Assembly: GCF_020907985.1 (NCBI RefSeq)
Contig: NZ_JAJJPA010000027.1
Location: 1 to 64,000 of the forward strand
DNA from: Kitasatospora humi
Lineage (GTDB): Bacteria > Actinomycetota > Actinomycetes > Streptomycetales > Streptomycetaceae
Direction of reading: 5' to 3'
DNA length: 64,000 nucleotides
In this document: positions 16,317-23,528 of the stretch, piece after piece
How the letters are laid out: every line of letters starts with the position of its first letter
How positions within the stretch are numbered: position 1 is the stretch's first letter
Made by a program: the position numbers and the translations under genes
Notes under the pieces: model-generated
The model's input: only the letters and a program-made list of their open reading frames with translations
The model's database searches: none
Told to the model about the DNA's origin: nothing

Positions 16317-17576
16317 CTACGGCTTCGCCCAGTCGGTGCCGAGTGCGATCGCCGTGAGCTGGTCGGCGTTCAGTGCCAGCGGGCCCGCGGTGAACGCATG
16401 GCTGCTGGGTCCGTTCCACTCGGTGACGGTGACCCTGGTGCCGTCCGGGTGCAGGGCGTCGACCACCCAACTGACCTGCCCGGGCGCGCCGTAGCCGGTG
16501 GCATTGGTGTCGCCCGTGTTGTTGGCCTGGCTGATCACGCTGGTGCCGTCGGCGGCCCGGGTCACGTCGCCCGGGTCCGAGGCACCCGACGTGAACTGCC
16601 GGCGCCGGGACTGCGCCTCCGGACCGTCGCCCTGGGCCCACTTCGGCTCGACGGTGATCTGCAGCTGGCTGGTCCGGCCGGACAGGGTGACGGCCAGGTG
16701 CGCCGAGCCGAGGGTGTTCTGCTTGCCGAGGTCGCCGGCGTCCGCCCGGGCGTCCGCGGGAAGCCGCTTCTGGACCCCGGCCAGCACGTCCTCAGGGGCG
16801 GGAGCCTGGGCCGTGTCCTGGGCCTGCGGCGGGGCGCTGGCCGGAACCGTGACCGCGCTGAGGACCGGGTTCCAGGCGCTGCTGCTCAGCACGGCGGCCA
16901 GCTGGTCGGGCGAGATCGGCAGGTTCTTCCCGTCGGCCGGCGACCCGCCGGTGAAATCGGCCTCGTCCAGCCGTAGCTGCTGCCCGTCGGTGCGCGTGAA
17001 GTAGGCGGACCAGGTCCTGGGCGGCCCGCTCAGCTGCTCCACCACCACGATCGAGCCGTCCGCCCGCACCGAGCGGGTGCAGCCGTCGAGCGCGGTGTCG
17101 AACGGATCGGGGCACTGGGTGCCGTAGGTCCACCGGTTGACGGGGCCTTGGACCCGGCTCGCCGACAGCTCGAGGCGGGCGGCGCCGGTGGCGTCGGTGT
17201 ACAGCAGGTTCGCCATCGGCCCGGGCGAGTTCGGATCGCCGGTGCCGGTGCCGTGCGCCTCACTGGTCCGGCCGCCGGACGGCAGCAGCGAGGCGAGGGT
17301 GTCGGCCATGAACTGGCCGGTGACCTGTGCCGTCCCGGTCGTGCCGGTCCCCGCGGCGACCGTGGGCCGGCCGGGACCGGAGCGCAGTTCGACGGTGGTG
17401 GTCAGGGCGGCCAGGGCCAGCACCGCGGCCCCGCTCACCACCACGGTGCGCCGGCGGACCGCACGGCTGCGACCGATGCGCTCCGCGGAGTCGGCCAGCG
17501 ACTCGCCGGAGGTGTCGGGGGCGAGCTCCGCGGCATCGCGCAGCGCCTGGGAGAAACGCTCGTCAAAGGAGGACAT
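16317..17576 (-). CDS. Single-pass membrane partner of the ECF sigma factor
   Basis: 419 residues: a short cytoplasmic N-terminus (about 1-43) with a helical segment (FSQALRDAAELAPDTSGESLADSAERIG), one membrane helix (about 44-62), and a large outside region with Thr/Ser/Gly-rich sequence and no enzyme motif I recognise. The ATG at 17574-17576 is chosen; the frame extends upstream into Pro/Gly-rich sequence. It follows the sigma gene with an 81-bp gap on the same strand, the arrangement expected of an anti-sigma factor or surface sensor. No zinc-binding HxxxCxxC motif is present, so it is not a standard ZAS anti-sigma factor. Confidence 0.75.
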   Translation of the reverse strand: MSSFDERFSQALRDAAELAPDTSGESLADSAERIGRSRAVRRRTVVVSGAAVLALAALTTTVELRSGPGRPTVAAGTGTTGTAQVTGQFMADTLASLLPSGGRTSEAHGTGTGDPNSPGPMANLLYTDATGAARLELSASRVQGPVNRWTYGTQCPDPFDTALDGCTRSVRADGSIVVVEQLSGPPRTWSAYFTRTDGQQLRLDEADFTGGSPADGKNLPISPDQLAAVLSSSAWNPVLSAVTVPASAPPQAQDTAQAPAPEDVLAGVQKRLPADARADAGDLGKQNTLGSAHLAVTLSGRTSQLQITVEPKWAQGDGPEAQSRRRQFTSGASDPGDVTRAADGTSVISQANNTGDTNATGYGAPGQVSWVVDALHPDGTRVTVTEWNGPSSHAFTAGPLALNADQLTAIALGTDWAKP

Positions 17577-17657
17577 GGCAGATGGACCCTCATCTCGGGT
17601 GAACTGGGTGACGTCCCGGGCGGAGCCGGGTGGGAGCGGACCGGGTGGCATCGCCGG

Positions 17658-18185
17658 TCAGGGCCGGGTGAGCTCGTCCAGCTCCGCACCGAGCACCTCG
17701 CGCAACCGGGTGAGCGCCCGGCTGCTGCGCGAGCGGACGCCGCTGGCGCTCAGCCGCAGTACGGCGGCCGTCTCCTCGACACTGCGGTCCTCCCAGAACC
17801 GCAGCACCAGCACCGCCCGGTCCTGGGCGGGCAGTTCGCGCAGCGCCCGGATCAGCGTCACCCGCAGCGCCGGGTCGCCCTCCCGGCCGGCCGTCTCGGT
17901 GAACGTGTCGGTCACGTGCTCGGAACTGCTGCGGCGGCGCCGGTACGTCAGGAAGCTGTTGACCAGCACGGTCTGCGCGTAACCGGCCGGGTTCTCCAGC
18001 CGGGATATCCGCCGCCACCGGCCGTACAGCCGGGCCAGCGCCTCCTGGGCGAGGTCTTCCGCCAGGTGCGCGTCACCACCCGTCAGGAGGTAGGCCGTGC
18101 GGACCAGGTGGCGTCCCCTCGACACGGCGAACTCCCGGAAATCCAGGGGGCCCTCCGGCGCGGCACTCGGTGTTGTGCGGTTCAT
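17658..18185 (-). CDS. ECF sigma factor, SigE-type
   Basis: Extracytoplasmic-function RNA polymerase sigma factor of 175 residues. Sigma region 2 spans about 14-88 (AYLLTGGDAHLAEDLAQEAL, then RRISRLENPAGYAQTVLVN). Region 4 spans about 112-165 (LPAQDRAVLVLRFWEDRSVEETAAVL with the helix-turn-helix RLSASGVRSRSSRAL). The ATG is at 18183-18185. The gene starts 6 nt after the AraC-type regulator stop and is followed by a membrane protein gene, so all three are probably co-transcribed. It is probably activated by release from the membrane partner. Confidence 0.93.
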   Translation of the reverse strand: MNRTTPSAAPEGPLDFREFAVSRGRHLVRTAYLLTGGDAHLAEDLAQEALARLYGRWRRISRLENPAGYAQTVLVNSFLTYRRRRSSSEHVTDTFTETAGREGDPALRVTLIRALRELPAQDRAVLVLRFWEDRSVEETAAVLRLSASGVRSRSSRALTRLREVLGAELDELTRP

Positions 18186-18191
18186 GACCTT

Positions 18192-18974
18192 CTAATGCGA
18201 TGGACCGGCATCCGCGTCCCACCCCTGCTGGTGCCGCCCCGGGGTGGTGCCGAAGGCGTGCCGGAACCCCTCGATGAAGGCGCTGGGGGAGCGGTAGCCG
18301 CAGGCGGCCGCCGTGGCGGTGACCGAGCGGCCCTCGGCCAGCAGCACCAGTGCGTGGTGCAAGCGCAGTTGGGCCCGCCACTGCGGAAAGCTCAGGCCCA
18401 GCTCGCGCCGGAACAGCCGGCTCAGGGTGCGCTCCCCGGCGCCGACCGCCCGGCCGAGCTCGGCCAGGCTGCGCGGGTCGCCGGGGTCGGCGGTGAGCAG
18501 GGCGGCCAGGTCGCGCAGCCGGGGGTCACGTGGTCGCGGTAGCCCCAGCGGCAGTTCGGGTGCCTGGCGCAGCTGGTCGAGCGCGGCTTGCTCCAGGGTG
18601 CGGGCGGGCCGTCCGGTGGGTGCGTCGGGGCCGGTGAGGGCGGCGATCAGCTCCCGCAGCAGCGGGCTGACCGCCAGCACCGCCGGGCCGGCCAGCCGCA
18701 GCGGGTTGACCGCCGCAGGGAACACCAGGCAGCGCAACTCGGAGGGTCCGTGCGCCTGGTGGGTGTGCGGCACGCCGGCCGGCAGCCAGACCGCGCGGTG
18801 CGGCGGCACCACCCAACTGCCCTGCGCCGTGGTCATCCGCAGCACCCCGCGTCCGGGCCAGGCCAGTTGGTTGACGTCGTGGTAGTGCCAGTCCACCCGC
18901 TCCCGGTCGGCCATCGGGCGCAGCGAGGGCCCGGGCGCGTCCCGGTGAGCGGCATCCTGGCGGGTTGGCGACAC
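18192..18974 (-). CDS. AraC-family regulator with N-terminal cupin
   Basis: Transcription regulator of about 260 residues. The N-terminal cupin (DWHYHDVNQLAWPGRGVL, then GSWVVPPHRAVWLPAGVPH) is a small-molecule or metal sensor domain. The C-terminal double helix-turn-helix (SLAELGRAVGAGERTLSRLF, then ALVLLAEGRSVTATAAACG) is AraC-type and ends FRHAFGTTPGRHQQ. I use the GTG at 18974 because the family normally has about 20 residues before the HYH motif; the ATG at 18914 is the shorter option. It is divergent from the fosmidomycin-resistance-type MFS (53 bp apart) and directly upstream of the ECF sigma gene, so it could control both. Confidence 0.88.
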   Translation of the reverse strand: MSPTRQDAAHRDAPGPSLRPMADRERVDWHYHDVNQLAWPGRGVLRMTTAQGSWVVPPHRAVWLPAGVPHTHQAHGPSELRCLVFPAAVNPLRLAGPAVLAVSPLLRELIAALTGPDAPTGRPARTLEQAALDQLRQAPELPLGLPRPRDPRLRDLAALLTADPGDPRSLAELGRAVGAGERTLSRLFRRELGLSFPQWRAQLRLHHALVLLAEGRSVTATAAACGYRSPSAFIEGFRHAFGTTPGRHQQGWDADAGPSH

Positions 18975-19027
18975 AACTGGGCAGAGTAGCGGAAGCCGGA
19001 AGACCGCCCCGGCGGCAGGCTGGACGC

Positions 19028-20278
19028 ATGACGAGCCGTGAGACCGGTGTCTGGCGCCGGATGCGACTGTGGGGCGCGGCACATGCCGTGGACGACCTCT
19101 ACCAGGGCCTGGTGCCCGCGATGGTGCCGTACTTCGTGCTGGAGCGCGGCTGGGACTACGTGGCGGCGGCCGGGCTGGCGTTGGCCGCCACGCTCGGCAG
19201 TTCGCTGCCGCAGCCGCTGATCGGCCTCGCCGTGGACCGCTGGCGGCTGCCCTGGCTGGCGGCGGCCGGGGTGGCGCTGGCTGGGACGGGGGTGGGGCTG
19301 TCCGGGCTGGTCGGCGGCTATCCGCTGGTCTGGGCGCTGCTGCTGCTCTCCGGGATCGGGGTGTCGATGTTCCACCCGGCGGCCGGCAAGGCGGCCCGGC
19401 AGGCGGCGGGGGAGAGCGCCACCGCGATGAGTGTCTTCGCGGCCGGCGGCAGCGTGGGCTTCTTCCTGGCCCCGGTGCTGGCCACCCCGGCGCTGACCGC
19501 CTGGGGGGTGAAGTCGACCGCGCTCTTCCTGGCGCCGGCGCTGCTCACGGCCGTGCTGCTGCACCGGGCCGGCGGGCGCGGGGCGGTGGCGACCGGAGCG
19601 GCCTCCCGGGCGGGCGGGACGGACCACTGGGGGCCGTTCCTGGTGCTCACCGGCGTGGCAGTGGTCCGCTCGATGGTCTTCTTCGGGATCAGCACCTTCA
19701 TCGAGCTGTACTGGCTGCGCCAGCTGCACGCCTCGCAGACGCTGGCCGGGGCGGCGCTGGCCTGCTTCCTGGCCGGCGGGGTGACCGGGACGCTGGGCGG
19801 CGGCCGACTGGCGGACCGGATCGGCATGGTGCGCACCGCGCAGCTGGGGACGGTGCTGATCGTGCCGGCGCTGCTGGCCTTGCTGCTGGTACCGGGGCGG
19901 TACCTCCCGCTGTTGTTCGCGGTGTTGACCGGGGTGGTGCTCAACTTGCCGTTCGCGGTGACGGTGAAGCTGGGGCAGGACTACCTGCCGGCCCGACCGG
20001 GGACGGCGGCCGGGGTGACGCTGGGGCTGGCGGTCAGCGTCGGCGGGCTGGTCGCGCCGCCGCTCGGCCTGGTGGCTCAAGCGCACGGCCCGCGAGGGGC
20101 GTTGGCGGTGGTCTGCGTGCTGCCGCTGGCTGCCGTGCTGCTCGGGGCGTTCCTGGTGGAGCCGGAGCGGCTCAGGCGGTCGGGGCGGCGGTCATCGGCC
20201 GGGTCGGCAGCTCCCGGTGCCGGCGCACCGGCGAGCACAGCAGGGTCAGCGCGGCCAGCGGCACCCCCGCGCAGCTGA
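19028..20278 (+). CDS. Fosmidomycin-resistance-type MFS exporter
   Basis: Twelve-helix MFS transporter of 416 residues resembling the Fsr family: HAVDDLYQGLVPAMVPYFV at the N-terminus, the LGSSLPQPLIGLAVDRW and FHPAAGKAARQAAGE motifs, and ADRIGMVR in the second half. It probably exports a small toxic molecule; the substrate is inferred only from family. The last 35 or so residues (RRSGRRSSAGSAAPGAGAP onward) are low-complexity and antisense to the 3' end of the convergent MFS gene, overlapping it by 107 bp. It is paired with the divergent AraC-type regulator. Confidence 0.9.
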   Translation: MTSRETGVWRRMRLWGAAHAVDDLYQGLVPAMVPYFVLERGWDYVAAAGLALAATLGSSLPQPLIGLAVDRWRLPWLAAAGVALAGTGVGLSGLVGGYPLVWALLLLSGIGVSMFHPAAGKAARQAAGESATAMSVFAAGGSVGFFLAPVLATPALTAWGVKSTALFLAPALLTAVLLHRAGGRGAVATGAASRAGGTDHWGPFLVLTGVAVVRSMVFFGISTFIELYWLRQLHASQTLAGAALACFLAGGVTGTLGGGRLADRIGMVRTAQLGTVLIVPALLALLLVPGRYLPLLFAVLTGVVLNLPFAVTVKLGQDYLPARPGTAAGVTLGLAVSVGGLVAPPLGLVAQAHGPRGALAVVCVLPLAAVLLGAFLVEPERLRRSGRRSSAGSAAPGAGAPASTAGSARPAAPPRS

Positions 20279-21467
20279 TCCACATCGCGGGGCCGAGGCC
20301 GACCGTCTGGGCCAGGGCGCCGGCCAGCAGTGCACCCAGCGGCATGGTGCCGTAGACCACGACGGCGGTGGTGGCGCTGGTGCGGCCGAACAGCTCGGCG
20401 GGCACGTACTGCTGGACGAAGGTGGCCCGCAGCACATTGCCGGCCACCACGCCGCCCGAGACCGCCAGGCCGCCGACCACGCAGCAGACCGCACCGGCGC
20501 CCCTGTCGGCGAGCGGGATGAGCAACGCCAGGATCGGCAGCCCGAGTTGGAAGAGCAGCAGGGCCCGCGCGGTGCCGATCGCCGCGCCCACCCGGCGGGC
20601 CACGGCAGCGCCCGCCATGCCGCCGAGGCCGGACAGCGCGATCAGGGTGCCGATCAGGCCCTGCGGCAGCCCGGCGCGGTCCAGCAGGAAGACCACCTGG
20701 ATCGACTGGTAGGCCGTCAGCGCCAGGTTGGAGAGCCCGCCGTAGGCGAGGACCGAGCGCAGCCAGCTGTCGGCCAGCACCAGCCGCAGGCCCTCGCCGA
20801 TGTCCCGCCGCAGGCTCCGTCCGGCCGCCCGGGTGGCCGGACGCGCGGCCTCGTGGATCCCGGCGGTGCAGAGCAGCGAGACCAGGAAGGTCGCGGTGTT
20901 GGCGAACAGGCCGTTCACCGGCCCGAAGAACTGGGCGATCGCACCGGCCGAGCTCCTGCCCGCGAACTGGGCGACCGAGGCACTGCCCTGGATCCTGGCG
21001 TTGCCCTCGGCGCGGTCCGGCGCGGCCAGCAGGGTGGGCAGCAGGGCGGTGTAGGCGGTCTGGAAGAAGACGGTGCTGATCCCGGCGCAGAAGGCCACCG
21101 CCAGCAGCTGGGGGAAGGTCAGCAGGCCCAGGGCGCCGGCCACCGGAACGGTCAGGTAGAGCAGCAGGGAGCAGGCGGCCGCGGTCAGCATCACCGGCCG
21201 GCGGCGCATCCGGTCCACCCAGGCGCCGGCCGGCAGGCCGAGCAGCAGCCAGGGCAGCCAGGCGGCGGCGGTGAGCGAGCTGACCTCCAGTGCGTCGGCG
21301 CGCAGCGTGACGGTGGCGATCAGGGGTAACGCCAGGTTGGTGACCGAGGTGCCGAACTGGCCGGTCACCTCGCCGGTGTAGAGCAGCCGGAAGTCGCGGT
21401 TGCGGCGCAGCAGGCTGCTGCCGGGGGTGCCGACGGGCGACTCGGTGGCGCGGGTCAGGGTGCGCAT
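20172..21467 (-). CDS. MFS transporter, enterobactin-exporter-like
   Basis: MFS permease of 431 residues with about twelve hydrophobic segments, start ATG at 21465-21467. RNRDFRLLYTGEVTGQFGTSVTNLALPLIA at the N-terminus and PAGAWVDRMRRRPVML (motif A) place it with the EntS-like/MFS_3 group of exporters and macrolide-type efflux proteins. Its start overlaps the end of the upstream ArsR gene by 13 nt, so the two are translationally coupled, and the exporter is probably the repressor's target. Its 3' end overlaps the convergent Fsr-type gene by 107 bp. Confidence 0.9.
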   Translation of the reverse strand: MRTLTRATESPVGTPGSSLLRRNRDFRLLYTGEVTGQFGTSVTNLALPLIATVTLRADALEVSSLTAAAWLPWLLLGLPAGAWVDRMRRRPVMLTAAACSLLLYLTVPVAGALGLLTFPQLLAVAFCAGISTVFFQTAYTALLPTLLAAPDRAEGNARIQGSASVAQFAGRSSAGAIAQFFGPVNGLFANTATFLVSLLCTAGIHEAARPATRAAGRSLRRDIGEGLRLVLADSWLRSVLAYGGLSNLALTAYQSIQVVFLLDRAGLPQGLIGTLIALSGLGGMAGAAVARRVGAAIGTARALLLFQLGLPILALLIPLADRGAGAVCCVVGGLAVSGGVVAGNVLRATFVQQYVPAELFGRTSATTAVVVYGTMPLGALLAGALAQTVGLGPAMWISCAGVPLAALTLLCSPVRRHRELPTRPMTAAPTA

Positions 21468-22093
21468 CGGGGCTCCTCGCCGGCGGGGTGCTCCTCGCCG
21501 GTGCTCTCGGTGCCGAACATCGGCAGGGTCTGGAACTGGATCAGCACCGGGCGGGCTTCGGCGGGCCTCGGGGCGTCGGGCTCCGGCACGTGGCGGCGGA
21601 TCACCGCCAGCAGTTCGGCGCCGAGGGCTCCCAGCTGCTCCGGCGTCATCCACACCTCGCCCCAGTCGGACATGTTTCCGGCGCCCACCCACTCGGGGGT
21701 GCGCGGGGTGGCCAGCGCCCGGGCGGCGCGCTGGAAGGCGCGCTCCAGGTAGTGGCGCTTGTAGACGTCGAGCGCCTGGGCGGTGGCGGGGTCGACGGTC
21801 AGCTCGTCGCTGTTGAAGGTGAGCTTCTCCGTGCTGCGCTGCCACCAGCGCTCGCGCCTGGTGCCGCGTTCCTCGTCCTCCTCGATGAACCCGTGCTCGG
21901 CCAACTGGCGCAGGTGCCAGCTGAGGGTGCCGGTGTTCTCGCCGAGCCGTTCGGCGAGCCTGGCGGAGGTGGCCGGACCCTCGTCGGTCAGCAGGTCCAG
22001 GATCCGCATCCGCAGCGGGTGGGCCAGGGCGCGCAGGCTGCCCGGGTCGATGGTGCGGGCCCGCGGGGTGGGCTGTTGGTCGTCCATGGTCAT
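21455..22093 (-). CDS. ArsR-family winged-helix regulator
   Basis: DNA-binding regulator of 212 residues. The winged helix is at about 15-85: LRALAHPLRMRILDLLTDEG, SARLAERLGENTGTLSWHLRQLAEHGFI. A longer effector or dimerisation part follows, so it belongs to the long non-metal ArsR group; no metal-binding CxC motif is seen. The start is the ATG at 22091-22093 (MTMDDQQ); the frame upstream runs through the operator and is discarded. The gene is translationally coupled to the downstream exporter. Two identical-arm palindromes directly before the start are its probable autoregulatory operators. Confidence 0.92.
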   Translation of the reverse strand: MTMDDQQPTPRARTIDPGSLRALAHPLRMRILDLLTDEGPATSARLAERLGENTGTLSWHLRQLAEHGFIEEDEERGTRRERWWQRSTEKLTFNSDELTVDPATAQALDVYKRHYLERAFQRAARALATPRTPEWVGAGNMSDWGEVWMTPEQLGALGAELLAVIRRHVPEPDAPRPAEARPVLIQFQTLPMFGTESTGEEHPAGEEPRCAP

Positions 22094-22103
22094 CAATCTA
22101 GCG

Positions 22104-22149
22104 TGCAGAGGATCCTCTGCATAGGCAAATCTGCAGAGAGAACTCTGCA
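22104..22149. promoter_or_regulatory. Twin operator palindromes TGCAGAG-N4-CTCTGCA
   Basis: Two sites with identical 7-nt arms: TGCAGAG-GATC-CTCTGCA at 22104-22121 and TGCAGAG-AGAA-CTCTGCA at 22132-22149, centre to centre 28 bp. They start 11 nt before the ArsR ATG and lie in the gap to the divergent dgt gene. On the minus strand a TTGCAG (22150-22145) overlaps the outer site and could be part of the promoter. This is the expected layout for autorepression by a dimeric winged-helix protein. Confidence 0.8.
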
Positions 22150-22210
22150 AGCTGCCGGCCGTGAGCGCGCTGCGCCCGATCCGTCACTGGTGCGGCGTAC
22201 CGTGTCGCTG

Positions 22211-23518
22211 ATGGACGAGGTGGTGGAAGCGCTGATGGACGACGCGACGATCGACGAGCACGCCAAGGCCCGCTGGGTGCCCGAACCGGACAAGCGGCCC
22301 GGCCGCACGGCCTTCCAGCGCGACCGCGCCCGGGTGCTGCACTCCGCCGCGCTGCGCCGGCTGGCCGGCACCACCCAGGTGGTCGCCCCGATGCGCAGCG
22401 ACTTCCCCCGCACCCGGCTCACCCACTCGCTCGAATGCGCCCAAGTGGGGCGGGAGTTGGGCGCGGCCCTGGGTTGCGATCCGGACTTGGTGGAGACGGC
22501 GTGCCTGGCCCACGACCTGGGCCACCCGCCGTTCGGGCACAACGGCGAGCAGGCGCTCGACGAAGCCGCCGCGGCCTGCGGCGGCTTCGAGGGCAACGCC
22601 CAGTCGCTGCGCATCCTCACCCGCCTGGAGCCCAAGCGGTTCGCCCCGCTGGACGAGCCGGCGGCCCGGCTGGCCCCCTGGCCCGGCCGCAGCGTCGGGC
22701 TCAACCTGACCCGGGCCGCGCTGGACGCCGCCACCAAGTACCCCTGGCCGCGCGGCGGCCACCCCGCCGACCCCGGCTCGTCCAAGTTCGGCGTCTACAC
22801 CGACGACCTGCCGGTCTTCCGCTGGCTGCGGTCCGGCGCCCCGCACGGCCGCAAGTGCTTCGAGGCCACCGTGATGGACTGGTCCGACGACGTGGCCTAC
22901 TCCACCCACGACGTGGAGGACGCCATCTACGCCGGCCACATCGCCCTCGCCGCGCTCTCCAGCCCCGCCGAGCGGGCCGAGCTGTGCAAGGTCGCCGAGC
23001 AGTACGTGCCGGACGCCGAACCGGAGGAGTTCGCCGCCGCCCTGGACCGGCTGCAGGCCCAGGAGTGGTGGCCGCGCGGCTACGACGGCTCACCGCGCTC
23101 CCGGGCCGGCCTCAAGGACCTCACCAGCCAGCTGATCGGCCGGTTCTGCCTGGCCGCCGAGCAGGCCACCCGGGCCCGCTACGGCCCCGGCCGGCTGACC
23201 AGGTACGCGGCCGAGCTGGTGGTGCCGCGCTCGGTGCGGCTGGAGTGCGCGGTGCTCAAGGCGGTCGCGGTGCGCTACGTGATGCAGCGCGACGAGCAGG
23301 CCCAGCTGCGGGCCCGCCAGCGGGTGGTGATCGCCGAGCTGGCCGAGCTGCTGGCCGCGGGCGACCCGGCGGAGCTGGACCCGGTCTTCGCCGCCCAGCA
23401 CGCCCAGGCCCCCGATGACGGCGCCGCGCTGCGCGCCGTGATCGACCAGATCGCCAGCCTCACCGACGCCTCCGCGCTCGCCCTCCACGCCCGGCTGACC
23501 GGCGGGCCGCTCCAGTAA
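22211..23518 (+). CDS. dgt: Deoxyguanosinetriphosphate triphosphohydrolase-like protein
   Basis: HD-domain enzyme that hydrolyses dNTPs to the deoxynucleoside and triphosphate; cytoplasmic, affecting dNTP pools. 435 residues from the ATG at 22211; a GTG at 22202 is also possible and neither has a strong ribosome-binding site. The opening WVPEPDKRPGRTAFQRDRARVLHSAALRRL is diagnostic of actinobacterial Dgt. Metal-binding HD residues lie in TRLTHSLECAQ and CLAHDLGHPPFGHNG, with a further Asp in DWSDDVAYSTHD. It is followed after 10 nt by dnaG, the conserved actinobacterial order. Confidence 0.94.
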   Translation: MDEVVEALMDDATIDEHAKARWVPEPDKRPGRTAFQRDRARVLHSAALRRLAGTTQVVAPMRSDFPRTRLTHSLECAQVGRELGAALGCDPDLVETACLAHDLGHPPFGHNGEQALDEAAAACGGFEGNAQSLRILTRLEPKRFAPLDEPAARLAPWPGRSVGLNLTRAALDAATKYPWPRGGHPADPGSSKFGVYTDDLPVFRWLRSGAPHGRKCFEATVMDWSDDVAYSTHDVEDAIYAGHIALAALSSPAERAELCKVAEQYVPDAEPEEFAAALDRLQAQEWWPRGYDGSPRSRAGLKDLTSQLIGRFCLAAEQATRARYGPGRLTRYAAELVVPRSVRLECAVLKAVAVRYVMQRDEQAQLRARQRVVIAELAELLAAGDPAELDPVFAAQHAQAPDDGAALRAVIDQIASLTDASALALHARLTGGPLQ

Positions 23519-23528
23519 ACTTCCCCGA

